The position numbers and the translations under genes were made by a program. The notes beneath the pieces were generated by a model, which worked only from the letters and a program-made list of their open reading frames with translations, was not told the DNA's origin and did no database searches. This document shows positions 10,121-21,597 of a stretch of DNA of 64,000 nt, piece by piece; position 1 is the stretch's first letter, and every line of letters begins with the position of its first letter. The DNA comes from Parabacteroides gordonii MS-1 = DSM 23371 (GTDB lineage Bacteria > Bacteroidota > Bacteroidia > Bacteroidales > Tannerellaceae), in assembly GCF_000969825.1 (NCBI RefSeq), contig NZ_KQ033920.1, positions 1,539,075 through 1,603,074 on the forward strand. The letters run 5' to 3'.

Positions 10121-10894
10121 CTATTCCATTAATGCACTTCTTAAAGATACCGTCTCCGGCTGGTCGCCCGCATCCAGGCGGATGATATAATACTCGCCCG
10201 TCTTAGGCGCATTCCCTTGGTTCGTGATCCGCCAAACACGTTCCGGATAATCCCTACCGCCCATCTTCATGGTCACTCTCACGACCAATTCATCACAACC
10301 TTTCAAGAAATAAGCCGGATTCATTTCGTCTTTCGAGAACTCATACGAAGCTTCGCCGTTCGACACGTTCACCTTATAATCATAGTTTTCAGACTCCGTT
10401 TCCAGCAACTCCTGAAACTGTTCGGACAAAGCCAGCTCTACCCCCAAGCTTTCATAGACACATTTCAAAGTCACCTGTGTAGTTCGCTTCTCCTCTATCA
10501 CAAACGGATGGCTTTCGCCCTCCACTTCAAAGTAAGGATTCTTGGAAACCGCTACCCCGTCAGGCTTGAACGAAGAGGCAAACGCCGTGTAATTGCCGGT
10601 TGGCAGAATAACAGGTAACCCTTCATCGCGCATGGCTGTCAACGAGGCGAACTCTTTGGCGACTTCTCCTTTGCCATTCAATATCTTAATATAGAAATCA
10701 TCCGCCGAAACATCACTGAAATCGGCTGACCGCGTGATCAGCGGTATCACCTGTTCCGTAGACATATTGGCAGCCACGTTCAAGCCACCCGCATTATCCG
10801 GAAAAAAAGGCGTGCCATCGTCCTCATTTTGACTGCAACTTGCCGTACACAACAAAACAAACGACCATAAAATAGATACTATATTCTTTTTCAT
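10121..10894 (-). CDS. Short DUF4493 lipoprotein
   Basis: A 257-residue lipoprotein with a signal peptide and Cys20 (TASC). It consists of little more than one DUF4493 domain: LNVAANMSTEQ, a strand with DDFYIKILNGKGEV, ILPTGNYTAFASSF, YFEVEGESHPFVIEEK and CVYESLGVELALSEQF. It is the minimal member of the four-gene DUF4493 series. The pattern (a short strand-rich N-domain with a 'P-x-G-x-Y/T' turn and a YxEG strand) recalls the lipid-anchored N-domains of fimbrial subunits of Bacteroidales, but that is a resemblance, not an assignment. Confidence 0.84.
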   Translation of the reverse strand: MKKNIVSILWSFVLLCTASCSQNEDDGTPFFPDNAGGLNVAANMSTEQVIPLITRSADFSDVSADDFYIKILNGKGEVAKEFASLTAMRDEGLPVILPTGNYTAFASSFKPDGVAVSKNPYFEVEGESHPFVIEEKRTTQVTLKCVYESLGVELALSEQFQELLETESENYDYKVNVSNGEASYEFSKDEMNPAYFLKGCDELVVRVTMKMGGRDYPERVWRITNQGNAPKTGEYYIIRLDAGDQPETVSLRSALME

Positions 10895-10911
10895 CTCCTA
10901 TTACACTTTAC

Positions 10912-12252
10912 TTAATCTTCTTTAGGTACAAATACCTTTACATCAAATTTCACTATATCCGTATATTTCGGTTTGTCATTCGCATTATGCCCCTGAATGG
11001 AAAAATGATACAAATAGAATGGAACACCTTCTTCCGGACTCGGTGCTTCCAGATTATTCAAGGCATCCCATAAGAAAATCTGTCCGCTCTTTATGTTTTT
11101 CAGATTGAGATTCTGCTTTTCACCGGATTGCCAGGAAAACTTTTGAGCTATTGCTTTAGCAACACCCTCATCCGTGGCAAGGTCTATGATCTCTGCCTCT
11201 TCTTCATGCAAATCGTCTCTCCAATATTTGATCTGCAAAGAACCTACACCGGCAAGCATTTTAAAACCGACCGTCATGCCATTGCCGGATTCACCATCCA
11301 CAACAGGTACTTCCACCTCACCTTCCGATTTAAAGTGAACGGGATACAATTCAGGCTTGGTAAATTCTTCCCACATGAAATCAGGAATATCTATAGGAAT
11401 ATCCTTATCAGTCAATTCATTGTCCAACACGACATCCAGCCCGATCCCGTTGAAAGCACCGCCATCCGTCTTAAATATCAAATGGACATTCTGCCGGCGT
11501 TCCAGCTTGATCTTATTAGGAACAAGATATGTACTCGACTGCTCTTCTCCCCTTTTCTGTACCCGGATCCGGACTGTCATATCCGTTCCCTCCTTCGCAA
11601 CCTGGAGATAGGCAGGGCGTGATTCTTCCTTGGCAATTTCAAACTCGTCAGCAATAAAAGGAGAACTGAGCAACACGGCATAATCTTCGTATGCTTCCTG
11701 GAATACGGAGGTATATTCAATCATCACACGCGCATTACCCAACGAACAAACGACCTCCAACGGAGTATCCATACTTTCTTTTACCACAAAAGAAGAGTTT
11801 CCTTCAAAATAAGGATTTTCAAAAGCAGCGGGAAGATCATCACCATTCGAAGCAACCAACCTGTAATCGCCTTCCGGTAACTCTATCTCTGACGGCATAT
11901 TTCCAAAACGGTCATACGATTTTATCGTATCCTGGCTGCTCAAAATCTGTATTCGATAATCATCAACAGACAAAAAACGTTCGAATTCATCTGAAACTGC
12001 TTTTGTTAAACTGGAATTTATTCCTTTTCCTTGGGAAGTGGTATCGGCCACTAAATTCAGGCGGAGTTTACCCACATGAGCCATTGATCCATCTTTTCCA
12101 TTCGTGCAAGCAGAGTGATTGATTATCAAAAACAACACCCCTAAAAACAGCAAAACCAACACCCTGTTTTTTAATAATATTTGTGATTTAGCAATTTTGA
12201 ATCTCAACTTTAAATATAAAAAAAACTCCCTATACGACTCTCTGTATCTCAT
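10912..12252 (-). CDS. DUF4493-type lipoprotein, first gene of surface operon
   Basis: A 446-residue protein. The lipobox NHSAC puts the lipidated Cys at residue 49, so the N-terminal region before the hydrophobic core is unusually long (about 30 residues, with many Arg and Lys); no other ATG lies before the hydrophobic stretch. The DUF4493-type domain follows: LRLNLVAD, DDYRIQILSSQD, LPEGDYRLVASNGDD, YFEGNSSFVVKE and CSLGNARVMIEYT. The C-terminal half (about 250-446) is a further beta-rich region not recognised. It is the first gene of the minus-strand operon and faces the araC-type gene across a 114-bp divergent region. Confidence 0.83.
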   Translation of the reverse strand: MRYRESYREFFLYLKLRFKIAKSQILLKNRVLVLLFLGVLFLIINHSACTNGKDGSMAHVGKLRLNLVADTTSQGKGINSSLTKAVSDEFERFLSVDDYRIQILSSQDTIKSYDRFGNMPSEIELPEGDYRLVASNGDDLPAAFENPYFEGNSSFVVKESMDTPLEVVCSLGNARVMIEYTSVFQEAYEDYAVLLSSPFIADEFEIAKEESRPAYLQVAKEGTDMTVRIRVQKRGEEQSSTYLVPNKIKLERRQNVHLIFKTDGGAFNGIGLDVVLDNELTDKDIPIDIPDFMWEEFTKPELYPVHFKSEGEVEVPVVDGESGNGMTVGFKMLAGVGSLQIKYWRDDLHEEEAEIIDLATDEGVAKAIAQKFSWQSGEKQNLNLKNIKSGQIFLWDALNNLEAPSPEEGVPFYLYHFSIQGHNANDKPKYTDIVKFDVKVFVPKED

Positions 12253-12366
12253 CTTATAATTTGTATCTTATGGGATACAAAATAACTTCAAAATCAACAA
12301 GATTGCAAGATCCTGTTATCTATATATAATAATTTTATCATTATTTAACTATAACAAATATAAAAT
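12253..12366. promoter_or_regulatory. Divergent control region between surface operon and araC-type gene
   Basis: The AT-rich 114-bp region must hold promoters for both directions. On the minus strand TATATTTG (plus 12355-12362) fits the Bacteroidales -7 element TAnnTTTG; a clear -33 TTTG at the right distance was not seen. An 8-bp inverted repeat, TTTGTATC (12260-12267) and GATACAAA (12274-12281) with a 6-base spacer, lies just upstream of the operon start codon. It could be an operator or a leader hairpin. Confidence 0.4.
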
Positions 12367-13254
12367 ATGTTTACCTTTGAGATACCCAAACAAGCCGTAA
12401 AGCAAATTATGAAAGTATATAACAATCCTGAAATTAACATTTCAGAAGACTGGTTCATGGGGTACTTGACACCTGAAAATATGAAGTTGCTCAACCCGCA
12501 TATTAAGTCATTATGCTGGTTGAAAATGGAAATGTTTATTCTTTGCCTCAAAGGTGAAGCGGAGATATTTATAGATTTGAATCACTATTTAATCAAACCT
12601 GGTAGTTTTATAACAATCTTACCTGAAACAGTCTTACAAATACAAGCTATAAAAGAAGATATACAAATTTATATCCTAGCTTTCTCTTCTGACTTTATTA
12701 ATAAAAATCATATAAATAACATACACCTGTTTAATACAATCAAAAACGCACCAGTCATTGAGTTAAAAAGACAATCGGAACAATTCATGAAAGATTATTT
12801 TTTATTCCTCACTAAAACATATAATTCATCCATAACCAAACTAAATGACAAAATACTGATTTATCTGTTTAAAGGAATATGGTTTGGTGTTGAAAGTTTA
12901 TACAATACAACAATAATCTATCCAACTCGCTATTCCAGAAACGAGCAGATAAGTATAAATTTTCATCGATTGGTCTTGTTGCACTATACCGAACAACGTA
13001 ATGTAGCCTGGTACGCCGACCAGTTAGGAATAACACAGGCTCATTTAAGTACGGTCATAAAACAGACAACCGGAAAAACATGCATCGAAACCATTACTTC
13101 AATGGTAATAATGAAAGCCCAAATACAACTAAAGTCAACAAATCTTGCAATACAAGACATTGCCAAATCTTTAAATTTCAACAATATGTCTTTTTTCGGA
13201 AAATATTTCAAACGCAACGTAGGGATAGGACCGTTAAAATATAGAATTAACTAA
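12367..13254 (+). CDS. AraC-family transcriptional regulator
   Basis: A 295-residue protein. The N-terminal two thirds (about 1-190) is a cupin-like sensor part (IKPGSFITILPETVLQIQA is typical of the effector-binding barrel). The last 100 residues form an AraC/XylS double helix-turn-helix: VAWYADQLGITQAHLSTVIK for the first HTH, then IQDIAKSLNFNNMSFFGKYF and a final KRNVGIGPLKYR, the family's 'F.R.FK...G.sP..YR' signature. It is transcribed away from the lipoprotein operon, which makes it the likely local regulator. Unlike many AraC genes of Bacteroidales polysaccharide loci it is not a hybrid two-component system: there is no signal peptide, kinase or receiver domain. Effector unknown. Confidence 0.93.
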   Translation: MFTFEIPKQAVKQIMKVYNNPEINISEDWFMGYLTPENMKLLNPHIKSLCWLKMEMFILCLKGEAEIFIDLNHYLIKPGSFITILPETVLQIQAIKEDIQIYILAFSSDFINKNHINNIHLFNTIKNAPVIELKRQSEQFMKDYFLFLTKTYNSSITKLNDKILIYLFKGIWFGVESLYNTTIIYPTRYSRNEQISINFHRLVLLHYTEQRNVAWYADQLGITQAHLSTVIKQTTGKTCIETITSMVIMKAQIQLKSTNLAIQDIAKSLNFNNMSFFGKYFKRNVGIGPLKYRIN

Positions 13255-13386
13255 TTCTTCATACATTAAGTAAACGAGCGAAAGCCCGATTACCCAACAA
13301 TATGACCATACGAGGGGGAGCTTATACCTATCGAAAAAATCCCGTTCGAAAAAAGACAAATCTTCTTCATTCTGAATCAGCAGCAT
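13234..13386 (-). CDS. Possible short membrane peptide or gene remnant
   Basis: A 50-codon minus-strand reading frame too short for routine calling. It overlaps the 3' end of the araC-type gene by 21 bases. It encodes an acidic N-terminus (MLLIQNEEDLSFFERDFF) and then a hydrophobic stretch (LPLVWSYCWVIGLSLVYLMY). It could be a real small membrane protein, the C-terminal stub of a decayed gene, or chance. Confidence 0.2.
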   Translation of the reverse strand: MLLIQNEEDLSFFERDFFDRYKLPLVWSYCWVIGLSLVYLMYEELVNSIF

Positions 13387-13573
13387 ATGTTCTGTATAGG
13401 CAGTAAGCCCCCGTACTCACTTATCAATGTCTCATAAATAAGAACTATAAAATTACATATCCAAGGGAAATTTTCAGAATATGATTAGAGATATTTGTTC
13501 TAAATCGCATACTAAATAAAAAACATGCCTTCTAATTCACCTTCTAACTTTCCTGAATAGGAATAGCAGGATA
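13387..13573. other. Intergenic region without recognised gene
   Basis: Together with the short frame just before it, this makes up the 319-bp gap between the araC-type gene and the GH95-like gene. It is AT-rich. I see no RNA gene, strong hairpin or promoter element in it. Confidence 0.5.
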
Positions 13574-15865
13574 CTAACCTTTCGTTTTTATATCAACCCA
13601 TTGTCCTTTCCGGGTTTCAATCGTATAAATGCCTGCTTCCTCCGTTACATCGCCTTCATTTCCGGTGACAGAGACTTTACTGCTGCCTGCCGGGAAAGCA
13701 ATACGCAACGTACCGCCCTGCTCGGGATAGACACGGAGCTTCACGATCTTGCCGGCTTTCTTTTCGGCAGAAATGACGAAAGCCCCCATAGCCCGCAGAT
13801 TATCGAACGAGACATCCGACCAACCGGCCGGGATAGCCGGGAAAACACGCACGATACCGGTATGGCTTTGAAGTAACATCTCCTGGATGCCGGAAGCAAA
13901 AGCGAAGTTACCTTCCAGCGTAAACGGACGATAAGTGAATTTAGACTTCCCGCTTTTCGTCTGGTCGCCATTTACATGGAACGTATTACGAAGGCAGAAA
14001 CATTCGGCAAAGGTTCTCAGTTCCTCCGCTGCCCCTTCGCCGTCAAAGGCACGGGCTTTCATATTACCGAACCAGCTATAGGAATAACCCGTCCAGTAGT
14101 CGGGGCCGTAATCCTTCAATTTCTTCAGCGTAGCCTGGATGATCTGCTGAGACTTTTCACCTTGGCTCCAATCCAGCAGACCCAACGGATGGATCGCCAT
14201 CGCGTGGGAGAAATGACGGTGGGACTGATCGTATGGAAAACCTTTGGCAAAGGTCAGGGCACCATCTTTATCCAGGTCATAGTCGGGAAGCTGGCTGCCG
14301 ATTTCCTTCCAATGTGCCGATTCTTCCGGGAGATTCATCTCGGCCGCCAGTTCGGATGCCGCATTGAAGGCAAAGTGCATCAAGGCCAGATCGTAGTTCG
14401 TCATATCCTTAAACCAAGCATTGATGGAGTTATCGAAAATCTCGGGGCTGGAACTCATCGCCAGTTTGCGTACTCCATCGGCATCGACTATGGATATTTG
14501 TTCGAGGAAGATTGCCACATCCTTCAGGAACGGATAGGCACGGTCTTTCAGGAATTCACGGTCGGCCGAATATTTCCAGTGCAGGTAGAAATGTTGCGCC
14601 AGCCAGGCACTGACTGTCTGCGACATGGAATATTGTATCCATCCTCCCATCGGGACACCCAGCAGGGTACAAACACCCGGAATATTCATTCCGTCTTTCC
14701 CGAAATATTCTTTCGTATATTCCTTATATACATCACGCTGGTCCCACAGCGTATTCAGATAACCCATACCTTCGGTCAGGTGGTTGCCGGTATAAGTCGG
14801 CCAATAACTGAGCTGCGTATTGAGATCATGGTGGTAATCGCCTTTCCAGGGGGGAAGTTTGCCGTTATCGGCTGTCCATACGGCCTGCAAAGAGATGGGA
14901 TAGGAATTTTCGCGGGTAGCCGAACCGTATTTATACATTTCATTATCGTATTGCTTCTGCAAAACCGGATCAGGAAGGGTAACGGACGATTGCGCCCAGT
15001 AATTCTTCCAGAAATCCATGTGCGTCTGATAATCCCGGTCGATACCACGTGTCATGGCTTCCTGCGTCTTTTCGGTTGCTTTATCTGTTTCCAGAGAAGA
15101 TGTTACGCTCCAGACACCGCAAAGGGTATTTCCTTTTTGCTGCCAGCGGACATTTACATCGTAAGAGAAGCCATTCCAGCCTTCCTGATGATAGGTGATC
15201 TGATTGGATTCCTTATCGATCGTGCCTTGTTTATAGCCCAGACGGCGTAAATCCTGTCCCTCCACTGAGTTTCCAGCCTCTGCTCCTCCGGTATTATATT
15301 TCGGTGAGCTTAATGTAGGAGTTATAGCTGCCGGGAGATTTTCGAAAACGAACCAGCCGACAGGTTCCGTGGCATGGACAAAGGTCTTCAGTGTTGCACC
15401 GTTATCCCATGTTGCCTCACAAAGGGCATTGTTCAGGTAAAGGTGCACATCGGAAGGCGATCCCAGTTCTTCCAGGGAAAATTCGAGCGCAGCACCCGGT
15501 ATCTTCGATGGTGCAGGCTGCTGATCATACGGATGATCGTATTTCTTCTGAACGGGAAGATAATCCTTTTTCTTTACTTGTTCGCAGACCCACGTGAAAC
15601 GGTTGTTAGGGCCAGAGATACTATCCATCGGGCGAAGATCCCAGAGATCCGTCCGATCCAGCGACAGGCGCAAGGCCGAATCGCGTTGCCAGACCAGTGC
15701 ACCGACAGTTGCGTTACCAAGGGGCATTCCTTCATCCCAGGTGGTTGCCAGGTCGGGGAATTGCAAATCACTTTCGGAAGGTGTAACAGGCAGGTTACTT
15801 TTCCCTCCTCCGCTACAGGCTACCAGTAGCAGGATACTAAATACGAATACGAAGTTTTTTATCAT
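13574..15865 (-). CDS. GH95-like glycoside hydrolase lipoprotein
   Basis: A 763-residue exported enzyme with lipobox LLVAC (Cys17). The N-terminal beta domain begins with WDEGMPLGNATVGALVW, the GH95 'W..a.PlGNGrlGA' motif. The (alpha/alpha)6-barrel motifs follow in order: HHDLNTQLSYWP near 345-356, SSSPEIFDN near 471-479 (candidate acid Glu475), HRHFSHAMAIHPLG near 549-562, and LEGNFAFASGIQEMLLQSH near 650-668. In characterised GH95 alpha-L-fucosidases two Asn, a Glu and an Asp form the active site. By motif alignment here the first Asn is Asp347, the second Asn349 is kept, and the Asp of the 'DGNFG' motif is Glu651. Specificity may therefore differ from fucose (GH95 also contains alpha-L-galactosidases). 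It is the last gene of the four-hydrolase series. Confidence 0.85.
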   Translation of the reverse strand: MIKNFVFVFSILLLVACSGGGKSNLPVTPSESDLQFPDLATTWDEGMPLGNATVGALVWQRDSALRLSLDRTDLWDLRPMDSISGPNNRFTWVCEQVKKKDYLPVQKKYDHPYDQQPAPSKIPGAALEFSLEELGSPSDVHLYLNNALCEATWDNGATLKTFVHATEPVGWFVFENLPAAITPTLSSPKYNTGGAEAGNSVEGQDLRRLGYKQGTIDKESNQITYHQEGWNGFSYDVNVRWQQKGNTLCGVWSVTSSLETDKATEKTQEAMTRGIDRDYQTHMDFWKNYWAQSSVTLPDPVLQKQYDNEMYKYGSATRENSYPISLQAVWTADNGKLPPWKGDYHHDLNTQLSYWPTYTGNHLTEGMGYLNTLWDQRDVYKEYTKEYFGKDGMNIPGVCTLLGVPMGGWIQYSMSQTVSAWLAQHFYLHWKYSADREFLKDRAYPFLKDVAIFLEQISIVDADGVRKLAMSSSPEIFDNSINAWFKDMTNYDLALMHFAFNAASELAAEMNLPEESAHWKEIGSQLPDYDLDKDGALTFAKGFPYDQSHRHFSHAMAIHPLGLLDWSQGEKSQQIIQATLKKLKDYGPDYWTGYSYSWFGNMKARAFDGEGAAEELRTFAECFCLRNTFHVNGDQTKSGKSKFTYRPFTLEGNFAFASGIQEMLLQSHTGIVRVFPAIPAGWSDVSFDNLRAMGAFVISAEKKAGKIVKLRVYPEQGGTLRIAFPAGSSKVSVTGNEGDVTEEAGIYTIETRKGQWVDIKTKG

Positions 15866-15886
15866 AATATGTTCATCTAACTAATA

Positions 15887-15894
15887 CAAATATA
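15887..15894 (-). promoter_or_regulatory. Candidate -7 promoter element for the GH95-like gene
   Basis: TATATTTG on the minus strand matches TAnnTTTG 21 bases upstream of the start codon at 15865. No good -33 TTTG is visible at 19-21 bp, so this is only a candidate. Confidence 0.25.
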
Positions 15895-15944
15895 GAAGAA
15901 TAAATCTTCCCTAATATATTACTTGTCAGTCTATTTAGGCAGAA

Positions 15945-15989
15945 TACCGGATTATGCAAAACATTCTCCTGATTTTGCATAATCCGGTA
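15945..15989. terminator. Perfect 17-bp stem between GH2 and GH95-like genes
   Basis: TACCGGATTATGCAAAA (15945-15961) pairs perfectly with TTTTGCATAATCCGGTA (15973-15989) across an 11-base loop, beginning 6 bases past the GH2 stop. No T-run follows in the minus direction, so it could be a weak terminator, an mRNA 3'-end stabiliser or a processing site rather than a classical intrinsic terminator. Confidence 0.5.
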
Positions 15990-15994
15990 CTTAT

Positions 15995-19159
<3,165 letters not shown>

Positions 19160-19246
19160 ATATATTTATGTTTCTGATATAGTCAGTCAGGGCTGTCATG
19201 GAGTGATTTTATCCGGCAGTGCCAGTAGCCTGCACTGCATTCCTTA

Positions 19247-19334
19247 TTCATACCACAGCTGTGGTATGAAAGAAATCCATCTGTGGTATGCACGGAAACC
19301 AACTATGGTATGAAAGGAATGCAGTCGTGGTATG
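19247..19334. repeat. Perfect palindrome plus four direct repeats at exact 22-bp period
   Basis: The octamer GTGGTATG starts at 19261, 19283, 19305 (as ATGGTATG) and 19327, each exactly 22 bp apart, while the bases between copies are only loosely conserved. The first copy is the right arm of a perfect 24-bp palindrome (19247-19270, centre CAGCTG). The array lies between the GH31 stop and the GH2 start. A 22-bp period places the sites on the same face of the helix, so a multimeric DNA-binding protein is possible; a decaying tandem repeat is the alternative. Confidence 0.65.
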
Positions 19335-19347
19335 AATAGTGTCCGCC

Positions 19348-21495
19348 TTATTCGGTCATAAACCGGAAGTTATATTCGCTGAACGACCAAACTTTCTTTC
19401 CTTTCGGAACGATCGCTTTTCCTTTCTTACGGCCTTTCTTATCTACCGTAACGTTCAGATCGATACGGGTAAAGGCTCCTTTTTCATAATCGTACGAACT
19501 ACCATCGTCGTCGTAGAGGGAAAAAGTGCCCGGTTTCGTTCCATAATGTCTCACTTCCAACGGATACTGCCGGTCGGTAAACTTAGCCATAGCCGGCCAT
19601 AAGGGGATGATACCGCCGTCTTTTACGTATACGGGGATATTCGAGTCGGTCGGCTTAACGGTAATCACTTCTCCTTCGCCCGCCAGTTTTCCGGTATAGA
19701 AATCATACCATTTACCTTGCGGAAGGACGACTTTGCGTTCTTTCTGTCCGGTAAACAAAGGGGCAACCAGTATGTTTTCGCCCACCATGAACTGGTCTTT
19801 CACTTCACGGCGTATGGCCATTGCGTACGGGTTTTCCGTTGCATCCAGCTTTCCCTGTTCCGTTTCCGCTTCGATGGCATAACCATTTTCCAGGTTCATG
19901 GCACGTACAGGCGGTGTCCCGTAGAAAGCATAATCGGCAAAAACTGAATATAAATAAGGGATCAACTGAATACGAAGCAGGGCTATCTCTTTAATTTCCT
20001 TTTCTACATCGGGGAATGTCCAGGGCTTTGTGCCGTCCGCCCACGCATTCAACTGGGCGATAGGAGAAAAACAGACAGTCTGCATGCGGCGCAACCATTC
20101 TTCGGACGTCTTGGAAGAACGGACTTCAGGCGTCCACAGCACACCGATAAAGGAGCTGTTTATCAGGGCGGTAATAAAGCCCTTATGATCGTAATAGTCG
20201 TTATACAGCACGTACGGATAGGAATTGGTTCCGGCGTTGGCGGCACGGACTTGTCCGTAGGTACGTTTGTTCTGCTCACGGTACATCTTGGTCGTTGCAT
20301 ATTGCATCAGGGAACCGTACAGGTTGCGCAACTGTTCCGCCGGGATTCCGGAAGGGAAGGTGGCCACGTCGGGCCAGAGCCAGGAGTCGTAGCCATCGTT
20401 TTCATCCATTTTATAACCGCTCACTCCCATATCTACCTGATGTTTCCTGAAATGGTCGGTCATAATGCGTTGTACTTCCGGCATGGAATAATCGGGCACT
20501 TCACCCGACCAGACGGTATGCGATCCGGTATACGATTTAATCCTGTTATATACTTCGCTATGTTTGGAAACATAAGGATTCATCCACAGATTCAGCTCAA
20601 TCCCTTTATCCAGCATCTCTTTTACGAAGCCGGGGGCATCCGGGAAACGGCTCTTATCCCATTCGTAGGTACAAGGATAGGCTTTCGTGTGCCATCCCGG
20701 TTCCAAGCCGATCACGGAAAGCGGGAAACCTCTCTTTTCAAACTCGGCGACCTCATCCTTCACATCCCGGTCGGAGAACAACGTAGGCGTGCGGTGCCAG
20801 AAGCCCAATCCCCAACGGGGAGGCAATGTGCCTCCCCCGTTATACAAATTATACCGGCGCACGGCATCCAGCATCGTCGGGCCGGCAAAAAGCAATAGTT
20901 CGACTCCTGTGGCAGGAACCAGTATTTCTATATTATCTGAATAGGGTTGTGCAGGCCAGGACGGATCGGCATTACGGTCTTTTTCCTCCGGAGCGTTCGG
21001 GCTGTCCTTCCGGACTGCCGTTCCCACCCATACATCTATATAACGGGCGGAATTGATCAGCACGCCATATCCGCGGGAAGAGACAAAGAAAGGAACCGGC
21101 GCATGCGTGCGGCCGTTATCGTTTTCGCCATAATGATCCATGTGCAGGCGCATGATGCGGCCGCGTTGTTCTACGGTTTTGAAATGGAGTCCCAGACCGA
21201 ATATCTTCTCCCCTTTTTCCAGCGGAAAGCTGATATAGGTTTTACCATCCCTCAGTTCCGTCTTTACATCAGAACGGGAAATAGGCAAGATACTTTCCGG
21301 CATCTGCTCCAATGCTTCTTTTTTCGGAGTTATATCTAGTTCACTCAACAGATTGATCTTCTCCGGAGTGCCCACAGAGAGTTTCCATATTCCGGCATAT
21401 TCATTACTGCCCCACTCCTTTGAGGTTACGCTCGATTGACCATAGGCTGTCATGACAAAGCCTATCGCCGCAAATAATAAGGTAAGTTTTCTCAT
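19348..21495 (-). CDS. GH31-family alpha-glycosidase
   Basis: A 715-residue secreted enzyme with a signal peptide (MRKLTLLFAAIGFVMTAYGQ). An N-terminal beta-sandwich of the galactose-mutarotase type (about 25-220, with KIFGLGLHFKTVEQRG) precedes the TIM barrel (about 225-560: PRWGLGFWHRTP, LNLWMNPYVS). The catalytic nucleophile is Asp364 in GYKMDENDG, the GH31 'K-x-D' motif. The general acid is probably Asp433 in VLYNDYYDHKG, which replaces the usual W-x-GD form and suggests a divergent GH31 subfamily. C-terminal beta domains end with the TFSLYDDDGSSYDYEKG segment typical of the family. Possible activities include alpha-glucosidase, alpha-xylosidase and alpha-galactosidase. It sits between two GH2 genes. 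Confidence 0.92.
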   Translation of the reverse strand: MRKLTLLFAAIGFVMTAYGQSSVTSKEWGSNEYAGIWKLSVGTPEKINLLSELDITPKKEALEQMPESILPISRSDVKTELRDGKTYISFPLEKGEKIFGLGLHFKTVEQRGRIMRLHMDHYGENDNGRTHAPVPFFVSSRGYGVLINSARYIDVWVGTAVRKDSPNAPEEKDRNADPSWPAQPYSDNIEILVPATGVELLLFAGPTMLDAVRRYNLYNGGGTLPPRWGLGFWHRTPTLFSDRDVKDEVAEFEKRGFPLSVIGLEPGWHTKAYPCTYEWDKSRFPDAPGFVKEMLDKGIELNLWMNPYVSKHSEVYNRIKSYTGSHTVWSGEVPDYSMPEVQRIMTDHFRKHQVDMGVSGYKMDENDGYDSWLWPDVATFPSGIPAEQLRNLYGSLMQYATTKMYREQNKRTYGQVRAANAGTNSYPYVLYNDYYDHKGFITALINSSFIGVLWTPEVRSSKTSEEWLRRMQTVCFSPIAQLNAWADGTKPWTFPDVEKEIKEIALLRIQLIPYLYSVFADYAFYGTPPVRAMNLENGYAIEAETEQGKLDATENPYAMAIRREVKDQFMVGENILVAPLFTGQKERKVVLPQGKWYDFYTGKLAGEGEVITVKPTDSNIPVYVKDGGIIPLWPAMAKFTDRQYPLEVRHYGTKPGTFSLYDDDGSSYDYEKGAFTRIDLNVTVDKKGRKKGKAIVPKGKKVWSFSEYNFRFMTE

Positions 21496-21597
21496 GGTAT
21501 TGTCTTCTGTGATATTTAGAATGCAAAATAAGAGTTTTTGATCTGAATAACAAATAGACGAATAAAGGCTGAAGATGGATAATCTTTCGATCGCTGG

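Noticed and set aside
13234-13386. A confident small membrane protein gene
   Set aside because: The frame is short, overlaps the araC-type gene and has no recognised promoter; kept only as a low-confidence entry.
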